DNA of 64,000 nucleotides, from positions 41,533,543 to 41,597,542 of the forward strand of contig NW_024609837.1 of the NCBI RefSeq assembly GCF_016920785.2. Direction: 5' to 3'. A program made the translations under genes and the position numbers. How positions within the stretch are numbered: the stretch's first letter is position 1; each line of letters begins with the position of its first letter. This DNA comes from Ixodes scapularis. Taxonomy: Eukaryota > Arthropoda > Arachnida > Ixodida > Ixodidae. The notes under the pieces are model-generated. The model saw only the letters and a program-made list of their open reading frames with translations. It was not told where the DNA came from and did not search any database. Below are positions 31,992-41,647 of this stretch, piece by piece.

Positions 31992-32049
31992 ATGGCCGCG
32001 GATAAGTTGGGCTCTGTAGTCATCGGCGATTTCGGAAACCCAGTTCGTG
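31992..32049 (+). CDS. candidate first coding exon, 19 codons, GTAAGT donor
   Basis: ATG in a strong context (CCGCAGATGG) opens MAADKLGSVVIGDFGNPVR and stops at a perfect GTAAGT donor at 32050. The exon is clean with no in-frame stop. The peptide is not recognised as any family, and no second exon was located. A YY1-like element precedes it. This may be a genuine host gene start, but on 19 codons alone certainty is limited. Confidence 0.45.
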
Positions 32050-33134
32050 GTAAGTCCTGAGCAATTCATTATCGCTCTTCACACAATGAGGTTTTCTTAT
32101 TGGCCGGTAAGAACGCTGGAGGTAAATGACAAAGCAAGAAGCTTGATCATATCAGTAGCCACGACTCCGTGAGAGTAGACGATAAGGTGTGTACAAATAA
32201 AAGACAAATTTATTGGTTCTACGCTGACTTTCTTATTTATTGTTAGTCCTATGACTCCTAACTATCCGTGATCAGTATTGCGAACAGGTGACAAAAAATG
32301 CGAGTAAGCAGGAACATGTTGATGCGCTCACGCACAAGCCGGCACGCACGAAGACGAATTCGCTCACAAATAAAAAAGAAAAACGGACATGAATTGTCGG
32401 AAGAGCACCGCATCAATAGGCTTCGTCGTTACTGGCTAAGCTGATCTTAAAACAAACAAAAAAAAACTACATGTATTGGTGCTCCAAGCTAATCCCGCGC
32501 GCGGCCTATAGCAATACGTTACTCAAACGTTTGGTCAATGACTTGGTCTACACTTGAAGAAATATTAAGTGTACGTTGCAAATGGGACGTTCTATTCTGA
32601 GGTCTAAAAAAAATTGTGTTCGATTTCTTGTTACGAAGCAGGCCATTGAGTATGAGAATAAAGCAGTGTGGTCCCTTTCCCAGCAAACTGAAGGGAGTCT
32701 TTTCGCGATGTACGCAGGATATAATAATAACAAGAAAGGAGTTGCAATGTATGATTTTGACGACGTCATTGGTGCATAAATTTGCTCCATAGATGTGATT
32801 ACTCCTCATCAACACATCAACACCTTTATCTAGGGTACGTAATTGGTGCTGGGACGTCATCTAGGAGGCAAAACCACGCGCATTAGCCTAGATGCGTACG
32901 ACGGAAAAGGGTGCCTCACCTCGTCGCCATGTTGACTGCTCGCCGTCCTCAGGCATGTCATCAAGTCGTTCGGGGGATGCCTCGATGGCCCTTGGAACCG
33001 CGTCAAACGACCACTGCCGATAAAAGAGAGCGGGGCACTCGCTGATAAGCGGCCATCCTCATTTCCGCAATCGGGGCTCTTATCTCCGGACCGTCAAGGC
33101 AACCGAAAATTGAACCTCCCTCCTACGCGGCTAC
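32050..33134. other. unassigned DNA, possible intron
   Basis: Presumed intron if the 31992 exon is real. Overlapping plus and minus frames at 32519-32860 read through the same DNA and are not supported. Nothing else recognised. Confidence 0.4.
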
Positions 33135-33140
33135 TATGTA

Positions 33141-33342
33141 CTCCCTTTGCCCCTAAGCTGACAGTGCGGTGGCAGCTACGTGTTCGTGGAGCCAATCGCA
33201 CGTCTTCTGTTTTTTGCGTTTTGATCACGCTCCCGGCCATAGTCATGAGCAGAGAGTGGGGTCAGATGATGAAAAAGAGGCATTCAATTGGACAGCCGAG
33301 CGCGTAACTCCTATCGCACTGTCAGCTTAGGGGTCAACGGAG
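33141..33342. mobile_element. small TA-flanked TIR element (Stowaway-like ends)
   Basis: The left end CTCCCTTTGCCCCTAAGCTG and the complement of the right end (CTCCGTTGACCCCTAAGCTG) match over about 30 bp including GACAGTGCG. Both ends are flanked by TA (33139-33140, 33343-33344). The CTCCCT start and TA duplication resemble Stowaway/Tc1-mariner MITEs. Length is 202 bp. Confidence 0.75.
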
Positions 33343-33380
33343 TATAAAAACAAGCAGCTGGTTTGATTCCGCGACAGTCA
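33343..33380 (+). promoter_or_regulatory. TATA box with arthropod cap-site
   Basis: TATAAAAA starts at 33343, and an ACAGT cap-site word (A at 33376) follows 33 bp later, matching the arthropod Inr consensus and spacing. A 5' UTR of about 120 bp would lead to ATG at 33500. The first two bases of the TATA box coincide with the TA duplication of the small element immediately upstream. Confidence 0.5.
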
Positions 33381-33499
33381 CGAGAGAAGATCGTGTAGCT
33401 TGAGGTCCATTCCTTTGTAACACGGCGACCCTTCAGCGAACATTGTTTAACTCGCAGTTTAAAGGCGATAAGAAGCTCTTTAATTAACCAGCCGCCAGT

Positions 33500-33832
33500 A
33501 TGGCTCCCGATAATCTCCCCAGTGCTTTGCGGGAGAGTAGAAACTCCAGATTTCTTAGAGTGTACACGAGCGACTTGATGCTGGAACTGTCACGAGCAGA
33601 CCTCGTGTCGCTCGAGGTGAATTTCTTTGTGACATTCCGACCCTCCAGTGAAGTTCGTTTTACACAATTGAACGCGATAAGGTCGTATTTAAATGTCGTG
33701 CCGCCAGCATGGGTTAAGATGTTCAATGAAAAAACGGTTGAAGTGCAGGCGGGCTGGTGTTCACGATTTCATGATTTTCCGTTTTTCAAACCACAGTCTC
33801 AGGTTTTCAATCATCATGTATATTTAAGATAA
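33500..33832 (+). CDS. 110-codon ORF behind a TATA promoter, unrecognised
   Basis: The ORF starts ATGGCTCCC and encodes MAPDNLPSALRESRNSRFLR with a hydrophobic-alternating middle (SDLMLELSRADLVSLEVNFF). No signal peptide, zinc finger or catalytic motif is visible and I recognise no family. Support comes from the clean promoter arrangement upstream and a good start context (AGTATGG). It could be a short host gene, a first exon of a longer gene, or a mobile element ORF. Confidence 0.35.
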   Translation: MAPDNLPSALRESRNSRFLRVYTSDLMLELSRADLVSLEVNFFVTFRPSSEVRFTQLNAIRSYLNVVPPAWVKMFNEKTVEVQAGWCSRFHDFPFFKPQSQVFNHHVYLR

Positions 33833-34218
33833 TGTTCGTGGTGTACTTACCTTTGCTGCACGCCTAAAGCTCACTCCAACCCACAGCGCCGTTGAAGGCA
33901 GATTGCTCTCGCAGGAGCTTTCTGCCGTCACTTGTGTTAGGGTTTCGAGTCAGTATGCTCGCGCGGGCGCTTTGTACTTACCAAAAAGAATTTATCTGGT
34001 TGCTGCCCAGGTTCGTGGGTTGTTAGTAAACTAATTTTCAAAATCCCTGCATGCAACACCTCTAACATTGCGTTATGGGGCCTCTTTTGCCGTAGAGAGA
34101 AGTGGCACGGTCTCGACTTCGGTTGCCCACTTGACGAAGTAGTGCATCTGAGCACCGAATTAACAAAAAAAGTCAGCGCTCGCTTGCATTACACCATTCA
34201 TCTTCGCGAGAGCCCCCC

Positions 34219-34249
<31 letters not shown>

Positions 34250-35449
34250 CCATTGAAACAAGGACCTCCGGTTGCTGTCAGGACCAGCAAGATTTAGGTT
34301 GGTGTAAGAATACGGCCGGCCACGTCCCATACCATTCTAGCAGTCTGGCTACAATTCGAGAGTGCAGTATGACCCTCCCGTGTCACAGATCATTTAAGAA
34401 GCCTAGGTTATTAAGACGATAAAGCAGGCTGATTCACCCAGTACGCTTCTTCCTGTGTTTACCCGCCACGAACACAAACACAAAAAACGTGTCACAGCTT
34501 TCTATTCGTATTTCTAGGAACCACCTCCAATATTATAAATTTACGGAAATTCACATATTCGAAAATACCTGCAATGTATTTGGTCGTGACGGAACTTCGT
34601 GAATTAATATTGGCAAATCAAAACTAAAACCGCGACCATTCGTTTCCCAAGGCGCTTTGCGGGGAACTACTTCGCTAAGATCGCATCGAATTTTTGAGAG
34701 AGGTCTATTCGTACACCCCGTGTACCTGTGTTAATTGCGCTCACACGAATTTCCTTCGCTTCCATCTTACAACAATGGCGGAGCTTGACTGCCTAAACCG
34801 CATCAGCGTGAGCACCCCACGCGTTCTTCGTGCCGCGCAAAGAACGTGTGCAAAAGTCACATATTTCGGCACATTTTGTGCGCGTGGACCCGTTCACGAA
34901 AACAAGCGCCATCTACTAACAATAGCACCGAACATCCAAGGCCGCTATAGTTTAGTCGCTCCTTCTTAGCACGTAACCCAGTGCAATGTAAGGCCGCAGT
35001 CAGCCTGCTCATGCGTCGCACGAAAGACATGGAGTTTCTCTGCAGACATGATTGCAGAAATATCAGCGGATATGCCTCAGAAATGTCCGAAGCATGCTTC
35101 ATATGGTATATCCATGCTTAGAACATGTCTGCGGGTAGTTTTTGTTTATTCATTTCACAGGACCGCCATACAACGAAGAAACACGCCCCAGACGGTGTTT
35201 GCAGTCTGTCTTTTGTATGATATAGACAGGTTTTTTTTATCTTTAAAAATTTGTTTAAAAAAAGTCTTGAAGGTTACAGTTATGTGGTTTGTGCAGGTCA
35301 GTTATAGGGCCAGGAGGATATGTGGGTGGTTAATGTTTGATATAACTTCGCTAATTAATTAACGTTTGTTAGTTAACTTTTTAATTAGTGAAATTAGACA
35401 TATGGTTAGAATTAGAAACTTACTGAGCGTGATCGAAAACCACTTAATC
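33833..35449. other. unassigned DNA with a C30/CA run
   Basis: A C run of about 27 bases followed by CA repeats lies at 34208-34250. An ATG at 34774 (ACAATGGCGGAGC) opens a 65-codon frame to 34968 with no recognised domain. A minus frame at 34857-35102 overlaps it. No RNA gene seen. Confidence 0.4.
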
Positions 35450-35662
35450 AACTCTTTTTAGTACGACTTGAAGCTCGTGGGAAACACGGGAACGCGCCAG
35501 AGTTACCGCTCGTGAAGCAGGCGCAAAGCTGGCAGTGGCAAAATGCGGATGATTAGATTATCATCGCATTCCGCCACTGCCAGCTTTGCGCCTGTTTCAA
35601 CGGTGGTAACTCTGGCGCGCCCCCAAGTTTGCCACGAGCTTCAATTCGTTGTAAAAAGAGTT
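35450..35662. mobile_element. palindromic MITE, arms about 95 bp
   Basis: AACTCTTTTTAGTACGACTT at the left pairs with the right end ending GTAAAAAGAGTT (35662). Strong inner matching (GGCGCAAAGCTGGCAGTGGC with GCCACTGCCAGCTTTGCGCC) surrounds a short centre near 35555. No coding capacity. Confidence 0.8.
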
Positions 35663-36061
35663 CCTTTCTTCGCCAAAGATCTCAAAGCGAACTTCAAAAA
35701 CTACCTTAGTATACCGGCGTAAAATAAAAAGAAAAGGAACTGTCCTTTCGCTCGACGAGTTTTTATCAAAAAGTTTACAACGTCCGATTTATCACTCCAC
35801 AAACGCGCTTCAAAGACTTCAAAGGCACGCTTCAAAGCCACGCTTCAAAGGCACGATTCAAAGCGCTTCAAAGGCACTCCTGAACGGGGCAGCGCAGGTC
35901 TCCGATATCAATTTCGTTCGCAAAGAGTGCGATATACTGCAACTTCCCAAGCGCTATAATTAAAGTGTATGGCAGACTGTTTTACTGCGTTTGTCAATAA
36001 ATGTAGAATAAAAAAAAAACGAAAAAATAAACACTTTAATTTAAAGACATTCTGCCCGTTT

Positions 36062-36205
36062 CGATCTGGATGTGCAACGTATCACTACCGCGTGATGCAC
36101 GTTAAATGCGCCCTGACTAGAAGTAGTACTGCACTGGGCTAAATTTCTGCTGTACAGCGAAGACACCAGACCCTTATTGGGGCTGACTAACTTCGCGCTG
36201 GTGCG
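36062..36205 (+). mobile_element. SINE family B, copy 2 (5'-truncated)
   Basis: CGATCTGGATGTGCAACGTATCAC is followed by GCGTGATGCACGTTAAATGCG, a TAGTACTGCAC word and GACTAACTTCGCGCTG. The order matches the 3' half of the SINE at 55488-55770, without the tRNA-like head. Confidence 0.65.
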
Positions 36206-36459
36206 CAAGCTACTACCTCGGGGAGCAGATCAGAACGACAAATTGGAGCACCGAGACGGCCTTACACTCCAGTAGAGCACTGACACGAGTCTTCGCTTTA
36301 GGTTATGATTGGCTCGCTGTTTCATAGCTTCGAACACTCGCCATGCGATACTGAAGCTCCTATGATGTCTGACGATACACGTTCGATAATACTGTAATGT
36401 TCTCTGTTCATTTACGCCCGCAGTGGGTAATGGCAAGGAATTGCAGTGGACCTATGACT

Positions 36460-36610
36460 GGGGACGGGTTAAGAGTCCAGGGGAAACCCCTCCCGCCTCT
36501 TTCCACTTTGGCAGAGCGGACGCTGGAGAGGAGGCAACCTCCTCTCCAGCGTTTGCTCTGCCAAAGTGGAAAGAGGTGGGAGGAGCTTCCACTCAACTCT
36601 TAACCCCTCA
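36460..36610. repeat. foldback, arms about 65 bp
   Basis: GCCTCTTTCCACTTTGGCAG at left pairs with CTGCCAAAGTGGAAAGAGGT-type DNA at right. The inner core GCTGGAGAGGAGG/CCTCCTCTCCAGC surrounds a two-base centre. Outer GGTTAAGAGT matches ACTCTTAACC. TIR-like ends without a recognised duplication. Confidence 0.75.
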
Positions 36611-36840
36611 CTGAGTATAGTGTACGTAGGGTGCACCGTGCGGTCAGCAAAACAGGGCGGGGAATCGGTGTGACGTCACACTGAAGCATCACGTGAAGCG
36701 TTTTCCCGTTAAATATAGTGAAGAAATTGTGACGTTCTATGACGTGGCGTCGCGCTATGTCATGTGAAGCATTTCTCTCTGAATGTCTCAGGACACATGC
36801 ATGTTTGAAATTATGTACAGTTTTCTTTTTTTTTTACTTT

Positions 36841-37058
36841 GTTTCATCTTAAGTCTAGGAGCAGCCGACGCTAGGAGCTGATGGGACGAATCAGACAATG
36901 TGAAAACGCACCTTAATGATGTTCGTAATGTATATTTACGTGTTTTATCATTGCTGTACAAACCAAGTAGTGGAAGACCTTGTGAGTTGCCCTTTTTAGG
37001 TTGCTTGATCGGTCACATTAGCTCATAGTGTCGGCTGCGTCTGGACTTCAGCTGAAAC
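36841..37058. mobile_element. foldback MITE family M1, copy 2
   Basis: GTTTCATCTTAAGTCTAG... at the left and ...CTGGACTTCAGCTGAAAC at the right match copy 1 at 14124-14369, including the GCAGCCGAC block and a GAATCAGACAATGT-type internal word. The two copies differ at many bases and by small gaps. Confidence 0.65.
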
Positions 37059-37384
37059 GATGTATAGATACAATCGACATTGCTAAGCTTGCACGATGTG
37101 CTGCGATTGTGAATGGTATCAGTTGGAGACCCGCGATCAATTGTTACTGGTATCAATTGTCTTTTCGCACTGCCGCAAAGTTGGAGCTCAACAGAACCCG
37201 GAGATCCGGTGTTAATCGGAGTGCGATAGTGTAACGAATACCGCGTGATGCCCCTTAAGGTTTAGCAGCCGTATGTTGCACCTGCTTTGGTCACTCACAG
37301 CGTACGAAATGCAGGACGTGTCTTGCGATATTCACGCTTCTGGCTTCGTGATTTTTCCCTCTATGTTCTTATCGGCTGATACGG

Positions 37385-37490
37385 CAATGATGCTGATGTG
37401 GTCTATACTGACGCTAATAATTATGCTGATAGTGCTGATGCTACCGATGATGCTGATGATGATGCTGCTGATACTGATTCTACGGAGCGA
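37385..37490. repeat. imperfect GAT/GCTGAT trinucleotide array
   Basis: Repeated TGATGCTGATG-type words run for about 100 bp with many interruptions. The minus frame through it is isoleucine/serine rich and is not a gene. Confidence 0.6.
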
Positions 37491-38109
37491 TATTTTCATG
37501 CTTCGTACTTCACACACCCCGCTTTTCTAAAGCTGCCGGGGTCTATGCAAAGCAGTAGCACCCCAGTCTAGTCTAGTATATGTTACTCGAAGAATGTAAT
37601 CGATTGCAATGACAATTACTCTTGCTTTGAAGGTATTTAATCAAATTTCTCGATTACTTGAGTAAAGAAATGTAATTGGCCGTTAGTTCGAAAGAGTAAT
37701 CGTCTTCGATTACTTTGGATTTTCAAGATGTCAGTTTTCTGCCCGTCTGAAAACGGGTGTATCGCACTGTCCAATCGTGGATAATAATTAGGGTTCCGTG
37801 TTTTCGGTATAATAATAATAATAATTAATAATTATTAATATATAATTTTTAATATATAATATTAATATAATTAACCCCCGAGGCGTTTCTTTCTGAATCG
37901 GTAAAAACCGAAAAACACCAAATTCCAGCTGAGGAAAAAATGGCACTTTTGCTGAAAGAATCTTCTAGCCCGCTTTCTTTTCTCGTTGACCCGGAACACA
38001 GCTCCACTGAGCTGTCCTTGGGGTTGTTCCTTTCTTTTGAAACCATGTTTATTGCCCCGTTCCCTTCCCTTATCTTTTTTAGCAGAACGGTTTTCAAGTC
38101 TTCTGTCCA

Positions 38110-38275
38110 GGCATAGGTTTCCTCTAAAAGAACTTGTTGTTGGGCTAGTTGGTGTTGACTGTATTGAAACATGGTTAAAAGCGCTAAAAAAAGACGGGCA
38201 CAAGATAGAAGACAAACACGGGCGCTACTCACAACTGTATCGGGAACGGAAGATGGAAGTACATATATATGTGTA

Positions 38276-38347
<72 letters not shown>

Positions 38348-38830
38348 CATATATAATTATATATATGATAGACTTATCGTCACTTAGGCTACTCATGCGC
38401 GAGATACAAGAGCATAAACCCGCTTACATATATTTATCGAAAACAAGAATCTCAGCATTATACAGTGCTTGGATGACACCAAGATTCTCGGTAGAAGCAG
38501 AATTCAAAGAGCACGCGAACTGCAAGAGGCATATTTTATCAAGAAGAGGGGACCCCAGTGCGTCAGCGACACGTCAACAGCATTGTATAATGCTGAGATT
38601 CGTATTTTCCATAAATATATGTAAACGGGTTTATGCCCTTGTATCTCGCGCGTGAGTCGCCTAGGTGACGATAAGTGTATCAGATAGATATATATGTACT
38701 TCCATCTTCCTTTCCCAATACAGTTGTGCGTAGCGCCCGTGTTTGTCTTCTATCTTGTGTGCGTCTTTTTTTAGCGCTTTTAACCATGGTTCAATATAGC
38801 TTTCCTGGTATATGGGAGAAAGGAGGAAAG
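38110..38830. mobile_element. PLE-derived foldback with an (AT)n in one arm
   Basis: The arm 38157-38275 pairs with 38690-38812 (TTCTATCTTGTGTGCGTC and its partner GGCACAAGATAGAAGAC-type text). The arm 38360-38460 pairs with 38590-38665 (CTCAGCATTATACAG with TTGTATAATGCTGAG). The plus strand between the inner arms reads ILGRSRIQRARELQEAYFIK then ending CVSDTSTALYNAE, like a PLE C-terminus. TTGGGCTAGTTGGT at about 38135 matches the PLE tail at 15531-15560. A pure AT run of about 68 bases (38277-38345) has grown in the left arm only. Confidence 0.6.
38277..38345. repeat. (AT)n microsatellite, about 34 units
   Basis: An uninterrupted AT run within the left arm of the PLE-derived foldback. The opposing arm has only a few AT units at the matching place, so the expansion came after the palindrome formed. 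Confidence 0.9.
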
Positions 38831-39640
38831 GCGAAGAGGGGCGGGCGGAAGGGGAGAGGGCAATAGGGCAATGCATTGCCAGCTTCTGGAGAGCGCACAG
38901 CAAAGAATGGCCGCTCTTGTCAAAAAGCTTCTTTTGATTTTCTTGCCATCCCCTTTTGAAGCGCGAACGTGGAGCGGGCGTTTTCTGGACTGCGTTTTCT
39001 CAGGCGCAGGGAACGTGCTCCGATGACTGACAAGTCTCTGAAAATGTACATGTCAATTTTTTTTCAATAAGTTTCAGTTTTGATATTATGCTTCTGAGAG
39101 CGTCACGCTTTCTGTTGTTTCCATATGTATGTGCATTGTGTTTGGTGTGTGTACAATTAATAAACGTGTGTATGTGAGGTGCCGTGGTTTTTCTATAGTA
39201 GTTATGCAGTCGCTTTGCAACACAAGCCCCCATAATCACCGATTTCTTTCCAGCATTGAAATTAAACACCGAAAAACACCGATTCCAAGAGAAAAAATAA
39301 ACACCGATAAATAACCCCGAATCGGAAAAAATAGATACCGAAAACGCGGAACCCTATTTGTAATCATCGATTTATAACCTACTTGTCTGCTTCATGCAGC
39401 AATTTCGGAAATCCATTATCCTGTCAGAAACTTTGAGGATTCCTTGGCAGGTAATTTGCACGAACAATGGGCGCCGTTAGAAGGGGAGGGAAATATAGCG
39501 ACGGATACGAGTAATATTAGTACTTAGAAAAGTAATCAGATTACTCTAGTGATTACTTCCTACTAAACGTAATCGAATGATTACAAGATTACTAAAAAAA
39601 TCGAACACACAAGTAATTCGATTGCTTGTAGTGAGTACCG

Positions 39641-40750
39641 TACAAGTGTGCACCCAACACAGAAGCATCCGGGTCGAGGTGCGTGTTGTGTCCGAGGGAC
39701 GAGAGCGCTACGATTACGAGGTCGAGATAACACGACACGAGAACCGATCTCCGCTTCCAAGAGCCGACGTAAACAAGCAAAAACTAAAAAAAAAGAGAAA
39801 ACTCGAGCACTTCTTGATAAGTAGGGGGAGGTCGCTCTCGTCAAACAACCAGTGGGACAGCACTTGAGGTTGTGTGTTTGTAAACACTGTGCGCATGTCA
39901 TTGTAGCAGCAAGACTCCACGTGACTCGTGCGTGCAGTGCTGCTCTGCGCTCGCTGCACGTGTTATGTTATCGTTTTTACTTTTTGCTTTCTCTGAAGGG
40001 CAAGTGCCCCGATGATGATGATGATGATGAGGGTGATGATCCTGTGACTCTTTCATTGGTACAGGATCATCATCATCATCTATATTACCCCTTTTCAAAA
40101 GATCGCGCGCGCCACCAAGCGGCTGCTGCACCAATTATTCGAGTTTGCCATCGCTTGACCACGTAACTTCAAGCATGTGCTGAACACGAGAGCTGCGTCA
40201 GTGTTCGGCGGGGCATCGGCTCAGATCATTACGAGTGCGAGTACTGCGTCAATGTTCGGCACGGACTCGGATCCACTCACAGGCCTCGTTCACCAATGGA
40301 TGGATGGATGGATGATAACAGCTGTACCCTTGATGTCAGGCGGTAGCTTGCGCCACCTACCCAAGACGACCGCTAATGTTGCTTGATGGACATTTTGAAA
40401 TGAGTCGATTAGCGCCACTAAACTATTGGCTCTCCTTTTCCAGATTTTCTGGCAGGCGCCGCCATGTCGGCGCTTATTGCAGCGGAGGCCCGTTTGGAGA
40501 TTGTTGCGATTCGAATATACTTCCTCCAGAGTTTTAAATACGGCTGCAGAAAGCTGGACCGATATCGATTTTGTCTTTGTTGCTAATTGTTCTAGCATTT
40601 CTTTCAGACGAAAGAAAACAAAGAGTTTTTTTTTGCGACTTTAAATAAAGGTTCAGGTACCTGTGAAAGATGAATTTAGGAACCAAAAAATTACTTGAGT
40701 GGCGAATTCTCCTGAATCGCATAGATCACGCAGGGAATCTATGCGAATCT
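39641..40750. other. unassigned DNA with GAT and GGAT runs
   Basis: GAT repeats lie at about 40012-40033 and 40064-40080 (opposite orientation, with hairpin potential), and GGAT repeats at 40297-40314. Plus and minus frames at 39577-39901 and 39852-40166 overlap each other and have no domain. Confidence 0.4.
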
Positions 40751-41647
40751 ATTCACTTTAGAGTTCTTTAACGCCGTCGTATTTGCTACTCTACTCAAGT
40801 TACTGTAGTTTAACTCCTTCTTTTTAGTAATTTAGCAACTTTCATATAATTTTAATTTCGGTAATTAGTTACTTACTTTAAACACTTTTTGGGGGATAAT
40901 TTTTACTCAGATTATAAATGACTTTCAAAATTGGGTAATTTTTTTTATTGAGGAATTTTGGCGCTCAGAATTTAGGAGATCGGAGATCAGCTGATATTCA
41001 TAAACAGGGCAAAGACCTCAGGTCAAGACAATTCAGATATAAAACTATCTTTTCAGGTCCTGAACGGCATTGTTAGCTGGATACATTGTGAATCGGCTCT
41101 AATCTCGCAGCAAGTGTGGGATTAGCGCCGCAGACTGGCGTGTTTCATTTCTTCTTTTTTTTTTTTTTTTTTAAGCCTCTGCAGGCAACAGAGCTTTAGA
41201 ACCCCCGCTGCACGGTGGTCTTCGATTTTTCGCTACGCAATAAACGTCACTTGCAATGTCTTTTATTTGACGCACTTAAATAATAGCTTGTTATCTTTTT
41301 ATTCCTGCTTTTTTATTTTTGTATGTTGAGTCTGAGGTTTTAGTCCTCCTGTAGGAAAAATGCGAGGTTGTGCGTACTGGGGACTCCTTTTTAGATAAAC
41401 AGTGTTTGAGAAACATTTGGCTGGTGGTGGGGCAAGGAAAGAGACCGGAGGAAACAATCCAGAACCGGCGCGGAAGAGCCAGGTAATCTCTATGCGTTGC
41501 CTTTCCTCGCTGAAATTATAGGATGCGCAAGTCTTACAGCTTTCAAAGTTCGTTCGAGAAGACATAGGGCCCAAAAGTTGCGCATTAAATGCCTTTAAGA
41601 ATAAAACATAGGGGCTGCAAAAAAAATCATACAAAGTAAATCCTTAA

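Larger units (their letters stand above)
37789..39356. mobile_element. TA-flanked TIR element (TAGGGTTCCG ends) inside the hAT-like remnant
   Basis: TAGGGTTCCGTGTTTTCGGT at 37789 pairs with the right end complement TAGGGTTCCGCGTTTTCGGT (39356). Both ends carry TA. A second block of complementary text (AAACACCGAAAAACACC / GGTAAAAACCGAAAAACACC) lies near the ends. The element itself holds a PLE-derived foldback (38110-38830). Confidence 0.75.
37580..39640. mobile_element. hAT-like remnant with AGTAATC subterminal repeats, host of a nested insertion
   Basis: The parts 37580-37788 and 39357-39640 are rich in GTAATCGATTAC and AGTAATC words in both orientations, as in hAT ends, and are split by a TIR element at 37789-39356. 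Terminal CAG ends are only weakly visible (CAGTCTAGTCTAG at left, CTTGTACGGTACTC complement at right). No duplication or transposase was found. Confidence 0.5.

Noticed and set aside
37986..38387. Protein with Tyr-Ile repeats
   Set aside because: It is an AT microsatellite read in frame.
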